15,539 nucleotides of DNA from assembly GCA_021160485.1 (NCBI GenBank), contig JAGHCL010000169.1, positions 1-15,539 on the forward strand, in the 5' to 3' direction. Of this stretch, positions 7,855-15,539 are shown piece by piece; positions within the stretch are counted from its first letter, which is position 1; the number at the start of each line of letters is the position of its first letter. The stretch comes from Candidatus Desulfofervidaceae bacterium (lineage in GTDB: Bacteria; Desulfobacterota; Desulfofervidia; Desulfofervidales; Desulfofervidaceae). The translations under genes and the position numbers were made by a program. The notes below the pieces were generated by a model. That model had not been told where the DNA came from. It did not search any database and saw only the letters and a list, made by a program, of their open reading frames with translations.

Positions 7855-8580
7855 ATGGCTAAGTTAGCGGTTAATGTCGACCATGTGGCCACCGTTAGAG
7901 AGGCAAGAAAAGTGAATGAACCTGATCCTGTTACCGCGGCCGCTTTGGCTGAGCTGGCCGGAGCGGAAGGGATTGTTGTGCATTTACGTGAAGATAGACG
8001 GCATATTAAAGAAAGAGACGTCTATATCCTGCGCCAGACAGTCAAAACTAGCTTAAATCTAGAAATGGCAGCCGCAGAAGAAATTATTAAAATTGCCCTG
8101 GATGTTAAACCAGATATATCCACACTTGTGCCAGAAAAAAGACAGGAATTGACTACTGAAGGGGGGCTTGATGTAGCTAGTCAGCAAGAGAGGATTGCAG
8201 AAGTGGTAAAGCGTTTACAGGAAGGAGGGATTAAGGTCAGCCTTTTCATTGACCCTGAACCGGCTCAAATAGAAGCAGCCAAAGCGGTAGGGGCAGAAAT
8301 GATTGAGCTCCACACCGGCCGTTATTGCGATGCAATAGGTGAAGAACAGGCACTAGAGCTGAAGCGTTTATTAGAAGCAGTTAAGTATGCCCATGATATG
8401 GGCTTAATGGTAAAAGCAGGTCATGGGTTAAATTATGTGAATATTGAACCTTTGGCCCGGGTAAAGGAGATTTTTGAATTTAGCATTGGTCATAGTATTG
8501 TTGCCCGAGCCGTATTGGTAGGCTTTGAACGCGCCGTAAGAGAAATGGTGGAACTTTTGAGGTTATACGAAAAAGGCTAA
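7855..8580 (+). CDS. pdxJ: Pyridoxine 5'-phosphate synthase PdxJ
   Basis: PdxJ condenses 3-amino-2-oxopropyl phosphate with 1-deoxy-D-xylulose 5-phosphate to give pyridoxine 5'-phosphate, the ring-forming step of DXP-dependent vitamin B6 synthesis in the cytoplasm. The 241-residue TIM barrel has all the main landmarks: [15 protein letters not shown] (4-18), [10 protein letters not shown] (42-51, with His43, Arg45 and His50), Glu70 in SLNLE, VPEKRQE (92-98), TEGG (101-104), FIDPE (131-135), ELHTGRY (151-157) and KAGHGLNY (187-194). The ATG has a strong AGGAGGAG Shine-Dalgarno at 7843-7850. It heads the plus-strand cluster; the ClC gene follows after 9 nt. The partner gene pdxA is not in the window. 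Confidence 0.98.
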   Translation: MAKLAVNVDHVATVREARKVNEPDPVTAAALAELAGAEGIVVHLREDRRHIKERDVYILRQTVKTSLNLEMAAAEEIIKIALDVKPDISTLVPEKRQELTTEGGLDVASQQERIAEVVKRLQEGGIKVSLFIDPEPAQIEAAKAVGAEMIELHTGRYCDAIGEEQALELKRLLEAVKYAHDMGLMVKAGHGLNYVNIEPLARVKEIFEFSIGHSIVARAVLVGFERAVREMVELLRLYEKG

Positions 8581-8589
8581 AGGCAGGCC

Positions 8590-10323
8590 ATGAAGTTTTT
8601 ATCAGTTTGGACGGCAAATGAGAGGATAAATGAACATGTTGTTAATGCGATTTTGGCCGTCTTTATTGGACTTATTGGCGGTGTTGGGGCCATTGCCTTT
8701 CGTTTTATGATTAAATTTTTTCAGGACCTTTTTTATCATAATCCAAATGATTTTCTCACCTTTTGCCGTTCCGTTCCTTTACATTTGAAAATCCTCATCC
8801 CTGCCCTTGGCGGGCTGATTGCCGGCCCGCTTATTTACTTTGGGGCCAGAGAAACAAAGGGCCATGGTGTGCCGGAAATTATGGAAGCATTGCTTTTAAA
8901 AAGCGGACGTATAAGACCCCGTTTGACCTTTATGCAAATGCTTATCTCGGCCATTTGCATTGGTTCGGGCGGTTCGGCTGGAAGGGAAGGCCCAATCGTC
9001 ATGATTGGTTCCGCTGCTGGCTCAACCATTGGCCAATTATTTAAGGCCCCGCAGGAAAGGTTGCGCACACTTGTTGGATGTGGTGCTGCAGCCGGTATTG
9101 CCGCCACCTTTAACGCCCCTATCGCTGGTGTCTTATTTGCGGTAGAAATATTACTTAACGACTTTCGTTTGGAAAAATTCAGTCCCATTATCCTCGCCTC
9201 GGTTACGGCCACTGCTCTTTCTCGCCATTATTATGGCAACTTTCCAGCTCTACAAGTTCCATCTTATGAACTTCTGAATGCGACTGAATTTATTTTTTAT
9301 GCTATCTTGGGTATTTTATGTGGTCTAATTGCCCTTCTCTTTGTTGAGGTTTTATACAAAAGTGAAGATTTTTTTGACCATCTGCCCTTGCCTGGATACA
9401 TAAAACCGCTCCTTGGCGGGACCTGTATAGGGGTAATTCTTATCTTTTTCCCTCATGTCTTTGGTGTTGGATACGGCACAGTTAACCTGGCTCTTAAAGG
9501 TGACTTGTCTTGGAAACTACTTTTCCTTCTCATCTTTATTAAGATCATTGCCACTTCCATTACCCTTGGCTCAGGAGAATCAGGTGGTGTCTTTGCCCCT
9601 TCTCTATTTATCGGGGCCATGACCGGTGGTGCATTTGGTTATTTAATCCATACTTTTTTCCCTCAATTAACCGCCAGTTCTGGTGCCTATGCTTTAGTAG
9701 GCATGGGAGCACTTGTTGGTGCTACCACGCATGGCCCTATTACGGCCATCTTGATTATCTTTGAATTGACAGGCAACTATCTTATTATTTTGCCCCTTAT
9801 GGTTTCTTGCATTATTAGCACCTTTATTGCCACTTCTCTAAAAGATGGTTCCATCTATACCCTTAAGCTCAAACGCAAAGGTCTGTCTTTAAAGCGTGGT
9901 TGGGAACAAACCATATTGGAATCTTTTCAAGTAAAAGATATTATGACAAAGGACTTCCAATCCATTTCTGAAAAGGCAACGGTAGATGAAATTGTTGAAA
10001 CTCTAGGGAAAAGCAGCCGTTCTTATCTTTTGGTTACAAATTCCCAAGGAGAATTGGTTGGTATTCTCTCCTTCCATGATGTTCGGAAGGCCTTGCTTGG
10101 AGGGGGAAAAAGGAAAGAGATAACTGCTGCTGACATTGCTACTAAAAACGTAGTTTCTGTTACGCCAAATGATTCTTTATTAACTGCCCAACATAAGTTG
10201 GGCAGTTTAGGTGTTTCGCAGTTGCCGGTTATAGATAAGAGAAATCCGAAAAGAGTTGTTGGGATAGTTTCTTTAAAAGACATTATTGCATTTCATGAAA
10301 GGGAGTTGTTAAAAAGGATTTAA
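8590..10323 (+). CDS. ClC-type chloride channel/transporter with CBS pair
   Basis: The 577-residue inner-membrane ClC protein has a C-terminal cytoplasmic pair of CBS domains (about 447-504 and 512-572). Anion-pathway motifs are IGSGGSAGREGPIV (124-137), with selectivity Ser126 and gating Glu133, and SGGVFAPSLFIG (331-342). A Tyr at about 423 (GSIY) can match the central Tyr445 of E. coli ClcA. In FNAPIAGVLFAVEILL (174-189), Glu186 aligns with ClcA Glu202, while the next position, the proton-relay Glu203, is Ile187. This may mean channel-like or differently proton-coupled transport. CBS pairs often sense adenine nucleotides. The ATG follows pdxJ closely, with AGGCAGG just before it, and acpS starts 1 nt after the stop. 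A fluoride-specific CLC-F is unlikely because the GREGP signature is intact. Confidence 0.95.
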   Translation: MKFLSVWTANERINEHVVNAILAVFIGLIGGVGAIAFRFMIKFFQDLFYHNPNDFLTFCRSVPLHLKILIPALGGLIAGPLIYFGARETKGHGVPEIMEALLLKSGRIRPRLTFMQMLISAICIGSGGSAGREGPIVMIGSAAGSTIGQLFKAPQERLRTLVGCGAAAGIAATFNAPIAGVLFAVEILLNDFRLEKFSPIILASVTATALSRHYYGNFPALQVPSYELLNATEFIFYAILGILCGLIALLFVEVLYKSEDFFDHLPLPGYIKPLLGGTCIGVILIFFPHVFGVGYGTVNLALKGDLSWKLLFLLIFIKIIATSITLGSGESGGVFAPSLFIGAMTGGAFGYLIHTFFPQLTASSGAYALVGMGALVGATTHGPITAILIIFELTGNYLIILPLMVSCIISTFIATSLKDGSIYTLKLKRKGLSLKRGWEQTILESFQVKDIMTKDFQSISEKATVDEIVETLGKSSRSYLLVTNSQGELVGILSFHDVRKALLGGGKRKEITAADIATKNVVSVTPNDSLLTAQHKLGSLGVSQLPVIDKRNPKRVVGIVSLKDIIAFHERELLKRI

Positions 10324-10324
10324 A

Positions 10325-10702
10325 ATGGTTTACGGAATTGGCATTGATATCGTGCATATTCCCAGAATAAAAAGGATGTGGGAGCGCTGGCAGGAGCGCT
10401 TTTTAAGGCACATTTTCACCCAAACGGAAGTTGATTATTGCCTGCGCAAAAAATTGTTCTATTATGAACTTGCTGCCCGGGTAGCTGCTAAAGAGGCCTT
10501 TGCCAAGGCCGTTGGGCTCGGCTGGCGGCAGGGGTTAAAATGGCGGGATGTGGAAGTGGTTAATTTAATTACAGGACAACCGATACTTAATCTCTATAAT
10601 CGCGCGCGCGAAATTTGTGAGCAAGCAGGTGTTAAGGCCTCTTTCGTGTCTCTAACTCATGATGAAGAATATGCTATAGCCGTGATAGTGCTTGAAAAAT
10701 AG
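10325..10702 (+). CDS. acpS: Holo-[acyl-carrier-protein] synthase AcpS
   Basis: AcpS transfers 4'-phosphopantetheine from coenzyme A to a serine of apo-ACP, activating it for fatty-acid synthesis. The 125-residue length is usual for this small trimeric enzyme. Motifs are GIGIDIVHIPRI (4-15) with the Mg ligand Asp8, FTQTEVDYC (31-39), the signature ARVAAKEAFAKA (51-62) with Glu57 and Lys56, and the C-terminal SLTHDEEYAIAVIVL (109-123). The start lies 1 nt after the ClC stop (TAA-A-ATG) with no distinct Shine-Dalgarno (only AAAAGGATT nearby), so translation is probably coupled. A 53-nt gap with a hairpin separates it from nnr. Neighbouring pdxJ and nnr are its usual partners in this order. Confidence 0.97.
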   Translation: MVYGIGIDIVHIPRIKRMWERWQERFLRHIFTQTEVDYCLRKKLFYYELAARVAAKEAFAKAVGLGWRQGLKWRDVEVVNLITGQPILNLYNRAREICEQAGVKASFVSLTHDEEYAIAVIVLEK

Positions 10703-10713
10703 ATGAATAGTAA

Positions 10714-10735
10714 CTCGTGGTAGTAGAACCACGAG
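10714..10735 (+). repeat. Intergenic hairpin between acpS and nnr
   Basis: CTCGTGG (10714-10720) and CCACGAG (10729-10735) form a 7-bp perfect stem around an 8-nt loop. No T run follows, so it is not a terminator. It ends 9 nt before the nnr Shine-Dalgarno and may separate expression or stability of the two messages. Confidence 0.5.
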
Positions 10736-10755
10736 CCACAAATCAGGGGGAAGCC

Positions 10756-12330
10756 ATGAAGTTAGTTACTGCTGATGAAATGAGGGCTATTGACCGTTTC
10801 ACAATAGAAGAAATAGGTATTCCTGGACCGGTGCTTATGGAAAACGCGGCCCGGGGGGCACTGGAACATATCAAGTCTTACTTTTTACGCTATCTTAATG
10901 AAGCTGTAATCGGAGTACTTTGTGGCAAGGGGAACAATGGTGGTGATGGCTTAGTTATCGCCCGTTATTTACATCAGGAAGGGTATTTGGTTAAGGTGTT
11001 TCTCTTTGGCCAGAAAACACAGGTTAAAGGGGAGGCATCCCTCAATTTTAAAATAGCCGAACGGGTGGGAGTGCCGATTATTGAAGTGGTAGATGAATTA
11101 AGTTTGGCCAGTGCCCGGGAATATCTTATTGCTTGCGATTTAATTATAGATGCTATGTTAGGCACCGGTCTAAAGGCAGAAATAAAAGGGTTAATCCGGA
11201 GTGCTGTTGAATTCCTCAATCATACCTTTCCAGGATTGATTGTGGCTGTGGATATGCCTACAGGGTTGAGTACCGATACAGGGTATCCTCTGGGTGAGGC
11301 GGTAAAGGCAGATTTAACCGTTACTTTTGGTTTACCAAAAGTGGGTCAGGTGCTTTATCCAGGAGCAAACTATATTGGGGCTCTGGAGATCGTAGATATT
11401 GGTATTCCTCCACAAGTTATCGCTGGCTTTGGTTTAAAACATCATCTTGTAACCACTGAGGATATTAAAGACATTTTACCTCGCAGACCGCAGGATATAC
11501 ATAAAGGTCAGGCTGGACATGTGTTGGTGTTGGCAGGTTCTCCAGGAAAAACAGGAGCCGCCACCCTAAGTTGCTTAGGGGCTTTACGTAGTGGTGCTGG
11601 GCTGGTGACATTGGGTATTCCTAAAAGCCTGAACTCTATTCTAGAAGTTAAGCTTACTGAAGCTATGACTATGCCTTTGCCAGAAACCAGCTTTAACACT
11701 CTTTCACCAGAAGCATGGGATATTATAAAAACTTCAGGTTTGCGTTATAAGGTTGTTTGTCTGGGGCCTGGTCTGGGCACACAGGAAGAAGTAAAGGAGC
11801 TGGTTGAAAGAGTGATTACCGAAGCAGACACGCCACTTGTCATAGATGCAGATGGCCTTAATGTCCTAGCAGGTAATTTGGATATATTAAGGCAAAAGCA
11901 AACTGAAGTTGTTCTTACTCCTCATCCAGGAGAGATGGCACGCCTGATGGGTCTTACTACACAGGAGGTCCTGAAGAATAAACTAGAAATAGCTAGGAAG
12001 GTAGCTAAAGAATATGAAGTCCTGATTGTGCTTAAACTGGCTCGGACTCTAGTGGCAACACCAGAGGGTGAAATATTCATCAATTCCACCGGAAACCCAG
12101 CGATGGCAACTGGGGGAATGGGCGACGTGCTTACGGGGATCATTGGTGGATTATTAGCTCAAGGTATTTCTGTAAAAAGGGCAGCTATTTTGGGTGTGTT
12201 CCTCCACGGGCTTGCTGCTGACCTCTGGGTAAAAGACCACGGCGAAGTAGGCTTGCTAGCACAGGAAGTAGCTGATTATCTCCCTCGGGCCAGACATGAA
12301 ATTGAAATAGAAAAGAGGGAAGAAATTTAA
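10756..12330 (+). CDS. nnr: Bifunctional NAD(P)HX epimerase/dehydratase Nnr
   Basis: Nnr repairs NADH and NADPH that have become hydrated. The N-terminal YjeF_N domain (about 1-215) interconverts R and S epimers, and the C-terminal ribokinase-like domain (about 235-515) dehydrates S-NAD(P)HX using ADP or ATP. Seen are GKGNNGGDGLVIAR (57-70), AVDMPTGLSTDTG (164-176), VLVLAGSPGKTGAA (256-269), VIDADGLN (362-369), TPHPGEMARL (388-397) and ATGGMGDVLTGIIGGL (451-466) with the catalytic-type Asp457. The ATG at 10756 is preferred to an upstream in-frame GTG (10717) because AGGGGG (10745-10750) sits 5 nt before it, MKLVTADEMRAID is the family N-terminus, and the GTG lies inside the hairpin. The length of 524 residues is normal for the fused form. 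Confidence 0.97.
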   Translation: MKLVTADEMRAIDRFTIEEIGIPGPVLMENAARGALEHIKSYFLRYLNEAVIGVLCGKGNNGGDGLVIARYLHQEGYLVKVFLFGQKTQVKGEASLNFKIAERVGVPIIEVVDELSLASAREYLIACDLIIDAMLGTGLKAEIKGLIRSAVEFLNHTFPGLIVAVDMPTGLSTDTGYPLGEAVKADLTVTFGLPKVGQVLYPGANYIGALEIVDIGIPPQVIAGFGLKHHLVTTEDIKDILPRRPQDIHKGQAGHVLVLAGSPGKTGAATLSCLGALRSGAGLVTLGIPKSLNSILEVKLTEAMTMPLPETSFNTLSPEAWDIIKTSGLRYKVVCLGPGLGTQEEVKELVERVITEADTPLVIDADGLNVLAGNLDILRQKQTEVVLTPHPGEMARLMGLTTQEVLKNKLEIARKVAKEYEVLIVLKLARTLVATPEGEIFINSTGNPAMATGGMGDVLTGIIGGLLAQGISVKRAAILGVFLHGLAADLWVKDHGEVGLLAQEVADYLPRARHEIEIEKREEI

Positions 12331-12362
12331 ATCTCTAAAGTGAGCTAAAAAAATTAAGTGGC

Positions 12363-12854
12363 ATGAAAAAAAAATTCAAATATACTTATTACAGCCCCTC
12401 GGCTGAAGACACCTTAAGAGTAGGAGAAATTATAGGCAAAAAGGCTCAAGCAGGAGATGTAATTCTCCTTTCTGGGGACTTGGGGACAGGTAAAACCTGG
12501 TTGACCAAAGGCATAGCTAAAGGTCTTGAAGTGCCACCAGAATATCCTGTTACCAGTCCTACTTTTACCTTTGTTCATGAGTATCCGGGGCGTCTTTTGT
12601 TATACCATCTTGATTTATACCGCCTAGAGGAAGATGTAGATTGGTCAGTGTTAGGATTAGAGGAATATCTTTTTAACGAAGGTGTGACTGTTATAGAGTG
12701 GGCAGAAAGATTGCCTGTTTTCTTTCACCCCTCATATTTTTTAAAGATATTTATTTCTTTTGCTAACGCAGGTAGAAAAATAGAGTTTGTTACTAATGTT
12801 GAACACTTCAAAACAATAGTCTATCATTTGAGACCCGTTTACAAACAACGTTGA
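12363..12854 (+). CDS. tsaE: tRNA t6A biosynthesis ATPase TsaE
   Basis: TsaE is the small ATPase that works with TsaB and TsaD to place N6-threonylcarbamoyl on A37 of ANN-decoding tRNAs. The 163-residue protein has the P-loop GDLGTGKT (38-45), the switch-like VTSPTFTFVHEY (63-74), HLDLYRL (82-88) and VIEWAER (110-116), all diagnostic. The length is slightly above the common 140-160 because of a C-terminal extension after about 150 that I cannot assign. The start is 32 nt after nnr, with only a weak AAGTGGC before the ATG. Fusion or adjacency of nnr and tsaE is common in this gene order. Confidence 0.96.
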   Translation: MKKKFKYTYYSPSAEDTLRVGEIIGKKAQAGDVILLSGDLGTGKTWLTKGIAKGLEVPPEYPVTSPTFTFVHEYPGRLLLYHLDLYRLEEDVDWSVLGLEEYLFNEGVTVIEWAERLPVFFHPSYFLKIFISFANAGRKIEFVTNVEHFKTIVYHLRPVYKQR

Positions 12855-12873
12855 TGAAATATAATTGTAAGTA

Positions 12874-12902
12874 TTCAAAAAGCTAGAGAAAAAAAGTATA
12901 AG
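12874..12902 (+). promoter_or_regulatory. Possible internal promoter before lysC
   Basis: TTCAAA (12874-12879), a 17-nt spacer and TATAAG (12897-12902) lie in the AT-rich gap after tsaE, about 40 nt before lysC. The -35 is weak. It would allow separate control of the amino-acid genes. No leader peptide or lysine riboswitch is visible in this short gap. Confidence 0.3.
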
Positions 12903-12944
12903 TTACATACAGATTTAAATATTTATAGAGAGGATATGAAGACT

Positions 12945-14153
12945 ATGCTCATTGTTCAAAAATACGGGGGAACTTCAGTAGGAGACATAAACAGAATTAA
13001 AAATGTTGCCCGCCGGGTAGCTCGGTTTTTTGATGAAGGACATCAGTTAGTAGTAGTGGTTTCAGCGATGGCTGGCCAGACAGACAGGCTGATTGGACTT
13101 GCTCGTGAGATTACAGATAATCCTGAGCCCCGAGAGCTTGATGCCCTTTTAGCTACGGGTGAGCAGACATCGGCAGCTTTGTTAGCCATGGCCTTGAGAA
13201 GTATGGGATATCCTGCTACTTCCCTTGCTGGTTTCCAAGCCAGAATTTTTACAGATAATGCCTTTGGCCGAGCGCGCATAGATGAAATTGATTGTGGTCG
13301 TTTAAAGGAAGAATTGGCTACAGGCAATATCGTTATCGTGGCCGGTTTTCAGGGCATAGATGGCTCGGGCAACATTACTACTTTGGGACGGGGTGGTTCG
13401 GATACAACCGCTGTCGCCTTGGCAGCAGCCTTAACGGCAGATATGTGTGAAATTTATACAGATGTAGAGGGAGTGTTTACAGCCGACCCTCGTATTTGCC
13501 CTAAGGCTCGCAAAATTAAAAAGATATCTTATGATGAAATGATGGAGCTGGCCAGTCTAGGGGCTAAAGTTTTGCAAATACGTTCAGTAGAATTTGCAAA
13601 GAAGTATAATGTGCCAGTTCACGTGCGCTCATCTTTTACAGATAAGGAGGGGACCATGGTAGTAGAAGAAGATGTGGAAATGGAGAAGGTGGTAGTGACA
13701 GCAATTGCCCATGATAAAAATCAGGCTCGGATTACAATCAAAGGCGTAATGGATAGACCCGGTATCGCAGCGCAGATTTTTGAACCCATTGGTCAGGCAG
13801 GAATTGTAGTAGATATGATTATTCAAAACACTAGTGAGGAAGGAATTACAGATATGACTTTTACAGTGCCAAAAGCGGATTTCAAACAGGCATTAGAAAT
13901 TGCCCGTGAAGCGGCTAATAGAATTGGAGCAGAAAGGGTGTTGGGAGATGAACATATCAGTAAGGTATCTATTGTTGGGGTGGGTATGCGAAGCCACTCA
14001 GGTGTAGCTGCCCAGATGTTCCGAGCTTTGGCCAATGCCGGTATTAATATCTTGATGATCAGCACTTCTGAAATAAAGGTTTCGTGTGTAATAGATGAGC
14101 GGGATACAGAAAAAGCGGTCAGGATCCTCCATGATGCTTTTAGATTAGGGTAA
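12945..14153 (+). CDS. lysC: Aspartokinase LysC
   Basis: Aspartokinase phosphorylates L-aspartate, the first step towards lysine, threonine, methionine and diaminopimelate. With this start it has 402 residues: the kinase domain (about 1-245) with [10 protein letters not shown] (4-13), [16 protein letters not shown] (145-160) and [13 protein letters not shown] (171-183), then two ACT domains (about 263-330 and 341-402) with [15 protein letters not shown] (294-308) and [11 protein letters not shown] (373-383). The ACT pair is the known seat of feedback inhibition by lysine and/or threonine. There are two in-frame ATGs. That at 12945 is preferred because AGAGAGGA (12927-12934) is 10 nt upstream and MLIVQKYGG fits the family; the ATG at 12936 would be 1 nt from it. 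The alpha/beta overlapping form would need an internal start, which I did not establish. Confidence 0.97.
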   Translation: MLIVQKYGGTSVGDINRIKNVARRVARFFDEGHQLVVVVSAMAGQTDRLIGLAREITDNPEPRELDALLATGEQTSAALLAMALRSMGYPATSLAGFQARIFTDNAFGRARIDEIDCGRLKEELATGNIVIVAGFQGIDGSGNITTLGRGGSDTTAVALAAALTADMCEIYTDVEGVFTADPRICPKARKIKKISYDEMMELASLGAKVLQIRSVEFAKKYNVPVHVRSSFTDKEGTMVVEEDVEMEKVVVTAIAHDKNQARITIKGVMDRPGIAAQIFEPIGQAGIVVDMIIQNTSEEGITDMTFTVPKADFKQALEIAREAANRIGAERVLGDEHISKVSIVGVGMRSHSGVAAQMFRALANAGINILMISTSEIKVSCVIDERDTEKAVRILHDAFRLG

Positions 14154-14280
14154 GGTGAATTGGTGGATGTGTAGATGAGTTAAAATGTCTAAAGTTCAAG
14201 GTTAAACATGTGAGATATTGAGGAATTGAGGAGGCAAATTTATTTCACATATCAACGCATTTATATTATAAGGAGCAAAT

Positions 14281-15539
14281 ATGTCTAGGGTTGAAATTTA
14301 TGATACAACTTTAAGGGATGGCACCCAGGCAGAGGACTTTAATTTACTTTTGGAAGATAAATTAAGAATCGCTCAAAAATTAGATGAGTTGGGTGTCCAC
14401 TATATAGAAGGTGGCTGGCCTGGTTCTAACCCTAAAGATGCTCATTTCTTTACCGAAATCAAACGTTATCATCTGAAAAATGCCCTTATTGCTGCCTTTG
14501 GTAGCACCCATCATCCTAAAAACCAGCCAGAAAACGACCCTAACCTCAAGGCCTTAATGGAAGCAGGCACAGAGGTAGTAACTATTTTTGGCAAAACCTG
14601 GGATTTACATGTGAGAGATGCCCTAAAGGTTTCTCCAGAAAGAAACTTGGAGATTATCTATAATTCTGTTGCCTATCTACGTCCTCATGTAAAAAAGCTC
14701 TTCTATGATGCAGAACATTTTTTTGATGGATTTAAAGACAATCCTGAGTATGCCCTGGCCACGATAACGAAAGCAATAGAGGCAGGGGCTGATTGTATTA
14801 TTTTCTGTGATACTAATGGGGGAACTCTTCCCTTTGAGTTAGCGGAAATTGTCAGGGCAATAAAAGAAAAGTTTCCCGATATTAGCTGGGGTATTCATGC
14901 CCACAATGATGCTGAATGTGCGGTGGCTAATAGTTTAATGGCTGTGCATTTAGGAGCAACCCAGGTGCAAGGGACATTAAACGGGGTAGGAGAACGTTGT
15001 GGAAATACCAATTTGTGTTCAATTATACCTGCCTTAAAGCTTAAAATGGGCGTTGATTGCGTTAGCGACGAGCAACTGGCCAGATTGACTGGTGTTTCTC
15101 GTTATGTAACTGAGTTGCTTAATATTCCCCATCCCCAATATTTACCTTATGTTGGTCGGAGTGCCTTTGCTCACAAAGGTGGTGTCCATGTGAGCGCTGT
15201 CCAGCGCAATCCCAGAACCTATGAGCACATTCCGCCAGAAAGAGTGGGCAATGCCAGGCGAATTCTTATTTCTGATCTCTCAGGAAAAAGCACGATTTTG
15301 AGTAAAGCCCGACAGTGGGGTATTGATTTAGACAGCAAGGACCCTGAAGTCCAGAAAATCCTAAGCGAATTGAAAGAATTAGAAAATCAAGGTTTTCAAT
15401 TTGACGTGGCAGAAGAGTCTTTTAAACTCCGTATGTATCGGGCCCGAGGGGAATTAAAAAAGGATTATTTTAAACTCCTTACTTACCGGGTTCATGATTA
15501 TAATACCTTTGCCGGTCTTCCGATTGCTGAGGCAGAGAC
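14281..15539 (+). CDS. cimA: (R)-citramalate synthase CimA, 3' end beyond window
   Basis: CimA condenses pyruvate with acetyl-CoA to (R)-citramalate, opening the threonine-independent route to isoleucine. The frame is open for 419 codons to the window edge; complete homologues have about 520-540 residues. The HMGL-like barrel shows [14 protein letters not shown] (7-20), [15 protein letters not shown] (43-57), a form typical of CimA rather than 2-isopropylmalate synthase, FCDTNGGT (175-182), the metal ligands in [12 protein letters not shown] (205-216, His206 and His208) and [13 protein letters not shown] (230-242). [12 protein letters not shown] (297-308) marks the linker region, and the C-terminal LeuA-type allosteric domain begins at about residue 385 and is cut. 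The Shine-Dalgarno AAGGAG is at 14270-14275. It follows lysC after 127 nt. Confidence 0.96.
   Translation, partial: MSRVEIYDTTLRDGTQAEDFNLLLEDKLRIAQKLDELGVHYIEGGWPGSNPKDAHFFTEIKRYHLKNALIAAFGSTHHPKNQPENDPNLKALMEAGTEVVTIFGKTWDLHVRDALKVSPERNLEIIYNSVAYLRPHVKKLFYDAEHFFDGFKDNPEYALATITKAIEAGADCIIFCDTNGGTLPFELAEIVRAIKEKFPDISWGIHAHNDAECAVANSLMAVHLGATQVQGTLNGVGERCGNTNLCSIIPALKLKMGVDCVSDEQLARLTGVSRYVTELLNIPHPQYLPYVGRSAFAHKGGVHVSAVQRNPRTYEHIPPERVGNARRILISDLSGKSTILSKARQWGIDLDSKDPEVQKILSELKELENQGFQFDVAEESFKLRMYRARGELKKDYFKLLTYRVHDYNTFAGLPIAEAE

Noticed and set aside
12858..12944. Upstream in-frame extension of lysC
   Set aside because: The frame is open back to a TGA but offers no ATG, GTG or TTG with a Shine-Dalgarno, and family N-termini begin at MLIVQKYGG.
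14154..14280. Leucine or isoleucine attenuator or T-box before cimA
   Set aside because: The 127-nt gap has no run of Leu/Ile codons in a leader frame, no T-box motif and no terminator hairpin.

Overview
The window reads as ordinary bacterial chromosome with base composition by eye in the low-to-mid 40s %G+C. The order pdxJ-acpS-nnr-tsaE-lysC-cimA, a CIRCE-controlled groESL operon and the style of the proteins suggest a Desulfobacterota (former Deltaproteobacteria) lineage. This is an inference from gene order and remembered family sequences, not from a search, and the genus cannot be named. There are no rRNA or tRNA genes, CRISPR arrays, insertion sequences or phage genes.

Layout. (1) Positions 54-2123, plus strand: the heat-shock operon groES-groEL, with a sigma70-like promoter, a CIRCE operator and a strong intrinsic terminator. 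(2) Positions 2133-7468, minus strand: a mixed accessory block. Read in its own direction it starts with a two-domain universal stress protein that overlaps (ATGA) a large P-type ATPase of the Na,K-ATPase-like kind. Next come cutA, a DUF1614 membrane protein gene broken by one base in an A9 run, and an unlisted 53-codon ORF that starts 1 nt after the DUF1614 stop. Last is a decayed remnant that looks like the end of a ydbH-ynbE-ydbL locus collapsed by deletion. (3) Positions 7469-7854: a 386-bp divergent intergenic region with candidate promoters on both strands and one inverted repeat. (4) Positions 7855-15539, plus strand: pdxJ, a CBS-domain ClC protein, acpS, nnr, tsaE, lysC and cimA, the last running off the end of the window.

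How the genes fit together. GroES and GroEL form the folding chamber. The stress protein and the cation pump are translationally coupled, so the stress protein may modulate the pump. The plus-strand cluster joins cofactor work (PdxJ for pyridoxal phosphate, AcpS for acyl carrier protein, Nnr for repair of hydrated NAD(P)H) with tRNA t6A modification (TsaE) and the entry steps of aspartate-family amino acids (LysC) and isoleucine via citramalate (CimA). A ClC anion transporter sits between pdxJ and acpS without an obvious pathway link.

I see no clearly new multi-gene defence or biosynthetic system. The points most worth a second look are the 53-codon small membrane-protein candidate, the A9 frameshift in DUF1614, the YdbH/YdbL deletion scar, the bacterial Na,K-ATPase-like pump that keeps the animal-type cation-site residues, and a ClC protein lacking the usual internal proton glutamate.
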